From: Glomus cerebriforme
Taxonomy: Eukaryota; Glomeromycota; Glomeromycetes; Glomerales; Glomeraceae
Direction: 5' to 3'
DNA: 10,843 nt
Assembly: GCA_003550305.1 (NCBI GenBank)
Contig: QKYT01000396.1
Location: 13,104-23,946 of the forward strand
The position numbers and the translations under genes were made by a program. Shown piece after piece: positions 7,842-10,843 of the stretch (its first letter is position 1; each line of letters begins with the position of its first letter). A model generated the notes under the pieces. The model was given only the letters and a program-made list of their open reading frames with translations. It searched no databases and was not told the DNA's origin.

Positions 7842-8772
7842 AATTTGTTTATACCTTTATGTCTTAGTTTTTTATATGAAAAAGTGAAATCCAAGAATTA
7901 CCAACCTTTTTAATTTGTATCAGACTTTATTATAATTATTGTACAGGTTATATAAGTGATCATTAGCTGATCATTATGCAGATTTATTTGTATACAAGTA
8001 ATAAAATTAGCAATATTTTATAATTTTTACTTTTTTTTTAAACTTGAATTATGTTAAAGTTCAATTTAAATAAGCTAAGCTTAATTGACTATGAATTATA
8101 TATATATATATATGGTTTAGTTCAACTCAAAATATCTAACTAGCAAATTAACTTTGAGCTAGCTTAGCTTATATATAATATTTTATTTTTTTTAAAAACT
8201 TTAGCTTTACAGGTATCTTTACTGAAACATTACAAGCATCATACAAATATTAATACTAAGCTTATTTACAGCTAACATTCATTTCTAATTCTAAACAATG
8301 ATTACTTATTGCTTAAAAGTTAAATAGAACAAAAAATTTGGAAAAATAATTATAAAGTAAGGTTTAAGTTTTAGATTAAAATTCTTATTTCTGTATTTTA
8401 AAAATTATTTAACATTATACCTAATTACGCATTCTATTAGTAGATAAAATTGAATCTAAATCTAAGATCTGGCTATTTTAATAGTTATACTTTTTTATCT
8501 TTAGTCAGGATATTAGCCTAAAAATCTTTTTATTTTACTTATCAATTAATATCAAATTAATATTGCTTGATAACTTCAAATTTTAGTAAAATAATAGTAA
8601 TAAAATATATTATCTTTAAGTATAGAAGATTTTTCAGAATATCAATTTGGTATATAATATTAATATTTTTGTAATATTATTATAAAAATTAAATAAATAT
8701 CATTAAATTAATCTTTATTATACTGATTATTCAATTGATATTTAATTAATATTATAGCTATATTATAATAAT
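7842..8772. other. AT-rich gene-free region downstream of MMM1
   Basis: No coding frame of significance was found on either strand. The region contains a (TA) run of 17 bases (8097-8113) lying inside an inverted repeat. It also contains an imperfect TTATCAA...TTGATAA palindrome near 8539-8575 and general A/T low complexity. It looks like intergenic or decayed repeat DNA. Confidence 0.6.
8070..8172. repeat. Inverted repeat ATAAGCTAAGC around a TA microsatellite
   Basis: ATAAGCTAAGC (8070-8080) and GCTTAGCTTAT (8162-8172) are exact 11-bp reverse complements about 81 bases apart, with a 17-base TA run in between. This may be a remnant of a small foldback element. No flanking duplication was recognised. 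Confidence 0.4.
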
Positions 8773-8890
8773 GGGTATCTTTACAAAATGCATGATTGGG
8801 ATTAGATTAGGATTGAGATTATGATCAGCTTAAGATTAAGATTAGCACCAATTTTAATTCACAAAAATCAGATTAAGATTATTAGCTAAA

Positions 8891-9474
8891 TATGGTGGCT
8901 GTCATCTATAAACCACACTAGTCTGAAATTTTACACATGTATCACAAACATCATAATTCTGACCAGTATTATAAAATTTCTTTTTATATTACATAAAATT
9001 CAGAACTGCGTCAATCTTTTCATTTATATTAAGCTTATTTTTCACTATTTGGTAAATAAATTTCATCCTATATGCTGTTATTTTCATCTTCCAATTATCA
9101 TTAACTCATGATTTCTTTGCAAATTTTTTANTGTTATCTNATTTTTNCTCTTTAACTATAGATTTTCTTTTTGANAGATGAGTTATCATTATTAAAATTG
9201 AAATTTCATATGAAATTTTACTTAAATATTGCTGATTCTTTAGTCCAAAATTTTCCATTTTTAATATATGCTATTATGAAAAATTCTTAGACTTTAAAAT
9301 GTAATAGTTCCAAAAATTTTATAATATTTTAAAAAAATAAACTGATAAAAATGTTAAGCACATGTTGATCTATAATTTTATCGGTTTAAATTTGCCAATA
9401 ATTGATTTAATTTTAATTTATAAAATTTTAAAGTCATATGACTTTTGTGAGGTTTATAGATGACAGCCACCATA
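8891..9474. mobile_element. Inner TIR element nested in the outer one
   Basis: The first 24 bases (8891-8914, starting TATGGTGGCTGTCATC) equal the reverse complement of the last 24 (9451-9474) exactly, and 27 of 28 match when extended. Both copies lie inside the 8773-9872 element, so this looks like a younger, nested insertion of about 584 bp. No coding sequence is present. Flanking duplications are unclear (CTAAA left, CTAAT right, offset by one). A subterminal palindrome GTCATATGAC (9433-9442) resembles one in the related copy at 10586. It contains four undetermined bases. Confidence 0.6.
9131..9175. other. Undetermined bases in the assembly
   Basis: Single N bases occur at 9131, 9140, 9147 and 9175 within the inner element. 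They suggest collapsed or poorly resolved repeat copies, so details of this region should be read with caution. Confidence 0.95.
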
Positions 9475-9545
9475 CTAATTTGGACCAAAATTTTGTATAA
9501 TATTAAATAAAAATTTTTTACTTTTTTTTGGATTTAAGGTAATAC

Positions 9546-9567
9546 AAAATGCATATCAATGCATTTT
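9546..9567. repeat. Hairpin AAAATGCAT/ATGCATTTT
   Basis: Perfect 9-bp arms (9546-9554 and 9559-9567) with a 4-base loop, inside the right half of the outer element. The ATGCATTTT word also occurs at the element's terminal repeat (9854-9860 region), so it may be an internal echo of the end sequence. Confidence 0.45.
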
Positions 9568-9721
9568 TTGCATATATATTTATAAATAAAAATCCAATTA
9601 AAATTTTTTTATTATAAATACATATATACTTATGCACGTTTATGTATAATTTTCTTTTAGAGTAATATTCTAAACTTTGTGATTTTAATCTGCCTAGTGG
9701 TTTACTTGGTTTTTCATTCCT

Positions 9722-9744
9722 AATCTTACTTAATAAGTAAGATT
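9722..9744. repeat. 23-bp palindrome AATCTTACTTA-A-TAAGTAAGATT
   Basis: Eleven-base arms (9722-9732 and 9734-9744) pair perfectly around one central base, within the right arm of the outer element. It shares the AAGATT word with the element's subterminal repeats. Confidence 0.5.
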
Positions 9745-9872
9745 GAAAATTCATATGAAATTTCAATTATGATTAGTTTAAGATTAAATTTAATCTTAAT
9801 CACATTTTTTGTGAAGCCAGATTAATCACTAATCTTAATCTTAATCTCAATCATGCATTTTGTGAAGATACC

Positions 9873-10585
9873 TAATATTTATTTAATATTAGTCAATATT
9901 ATAAAAATATTTTTTTTTAAATAAAAATAATCTATTATATATATTATCTTAAAAAATAATATTACATTTATTTTTATTAAAGAAAATATAATAAATAAAA
10001 GAAAATATTAATATTAAAAAAAAATTATATAAAATTTATAAAAAATATCAGAATTGCAAAAAAATACAATAAAATTATAGTAAAAACACATAAAAGTTAT
10101 AATAAAAGCTATAAAAATTATAAAAAAAAATATTAAAATTTATAAGAAAAAAAATACTATAAAAGTAAGTTAAAATATTAAGAAAATCAAGAAAATTTAC
10201 AAAAATTATAGTGAAAATACCATAAAAATTATAGTAAAAATATAAAAGAAATATTAAGATTATAAGACACTAGTCAAAATAAGAAGTTTTGGCATGTGAT
10301 GATTTGACTAAATTTCAGCTGATTCATTTTAAATTTCAGTTGAATTTCAATCATCATTAACATTCAAAATATCTGATTAATAGTTGAATTGTATACTTTT
10401 ATAGAGTTCATAACAATTTATTAATCCAATAGATTAAACATACGAATTTAAATATTTAATAATAAAAAATGAGCATTTACATAAATAAAGTGTCAAATGT
10501 AGATTCAGCATGATTTGGTTTTAACCATAATTGTTTTCTATTAGTTTTACTATTTCAATTAATTTCTGATAAATTTCAGTCATTA
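9873..10585. repeat. A-rich low-complexity tract and AT-rich spacer
   Basis: From about 9900 to 10265 the plus strand is strongly A-biased over T, with irregular copies of a unit like ATAAAAATTATAGTAAAAA (for example near 10070, 10110 and 10216). From 10266 to 10585 it becomes ordinary AT-rich DNA with no gene seen. There is no open frame worth reporting on either strand. Confidence 0.55.
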
Positions 10586-10843
10586 TATGGTAGTTATCAT
10601 CTATAAACCTCACTAATCCAAAATTTCAAAATATCAATTATCACGTGATTTTTATATTAAGTCATGTGACTGATTTTTTTTCATGCTAATGATTTTATTA
10701 TTTTATTTATTTATCGCCATTTTCAAATTAGTGTAATCAGGTGATTTATCGATCAATTAAAATTATCTAATCAAAAATACTGAAAATACTGAAAATAACC
10801 GAAAACAATTTTTTTTTGATAAATTTTTATTTGTGATCATTGG
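10586..10843 (+). mobile_element. Left end of a third, related TIR element, cut by the window
   Basis: Positions 10586-10613 match the terminal repeat of the inner element (as read at its right end) at 25 of 28 bases: TATGGTAGTTATCATC versus TATGGTGGCTGTCATC, then an identical run to CTCAC. Its subterminal region carries TCACGTGA (10641-10648) and GTCATGTGAC (10661-10670), the latter resembling GTCATATGAC in the inner element. The partner end is not in the window, so length and completeness are unknown; it could be a solitary end. Confidence 0.5.

Larger units (their letters stand above)
8773..9872. mobile_element. Outer TIR element with GATTAAGATTA-rich arms
   Basis: The left end from 8774 (GGTATCTTTACAAAATGCAT) and the reverse complement of the right end from 9872 (GGTATCTTCACAAAATGCAT) match at 29 of 31 positions. 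Beyond this, both arms are built from GATTAAGATTA units and a second TTCACAAAAA block about 85 and 60 bases inside the left and right ends. This points to long, partly tandem subterminal repeats of roughly 100 bp. TAAT flanks both sides (8769-8772 and 9873-9876), a possible but weak target duplication. No transposase is encoded, so it is non-autonomous. Without the inner insertion it would be about 515 bp. The superfamily cannot be assigned from what is seen. Confidence 0.65.

Noticed and set aside
9518..9766. 82-codon minus-strand frame
   Set aside because: It lies within the right arm of the outer transposon, spans two palindromes and encodes a Lys/Ile/Tyr-rich peptide typical of AT-rich non-coding DNA.
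1..10843. CRISPR array, tRNA, rRNA or operon
   Set aside because: No regularly spaced identical repeats, no cloverleaf-like or ribosomal sequence, and intron-containing genes exclude a bacterial layout.

Overview
The window reads as nuclear DNA of an early-diverging filamentous fungus. It is very AT-rich outside genes. The three genes are split by short GT-AG introns of 53 to 134 nt, and the flanks hold small inverted-repeat transposons and A/T low-complexity DNA. The protein sequences and this texture resemble Glomeromycotina (Rhizophagus-like arbuscular mycorrhizal fungi) or a related Mucoromycota lineage. That placement is an inference; no database was searched. Four N bases (9131-9175) show it is draft assembly sequence.

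Layout. Positions 1-1938 are non-coding. They hold a perfect 29-bp hairpin (381-409), a roughly 314-bp TA-flanked inverted-repeat element (870-1183), and the upstream region of the first gene. Positions 1939-3753 (+) carry MDM34 in three exons (553 aa). Positions 3754-4398 are a gene-free tail-to-tail spacer. Positions 4399-5943 (-) carry a bHLH-leucine-zipper transcription factor in five exons, one of only 22 nt (393 aa). Positions 5944-6295 form a compact head-to-head promoter region. Positions 6296-7744 (+) carry MMM1 in five exons (363 aa). From 7745 to the end there is no credible gene. That stretch holds apparently nested inverted-repeat elements (8773-9872 and 8891-9474), an A-rich tract, and the left end of a further related element (10586 to the window edge).

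How the genes fit together. MDM34 and MMM1 both encode SMP-domain subunits of ERMES, the tether that joins the endoplasmic reticulum to mitochondria and moves phospholipids between them. Mmm1 is the ER-anchored subunit and Mdm34 the mitochondrial-side subunit. Finding two ERMES genes separated by a single transcription-factor gene, with that factor sharing a 352-bp promoter with MMM1, is the most notable feature of the window. Whether the linkage is conserved or functional cannot be judged from sequence alone. The exon structures were rebuilt by hand from splice signals, reading frame and family resemblance. The least certain junctions are the donor of MDM34 intron 1, the donor of MMM1 intron 1, and the last two exons of the bHLH gene.
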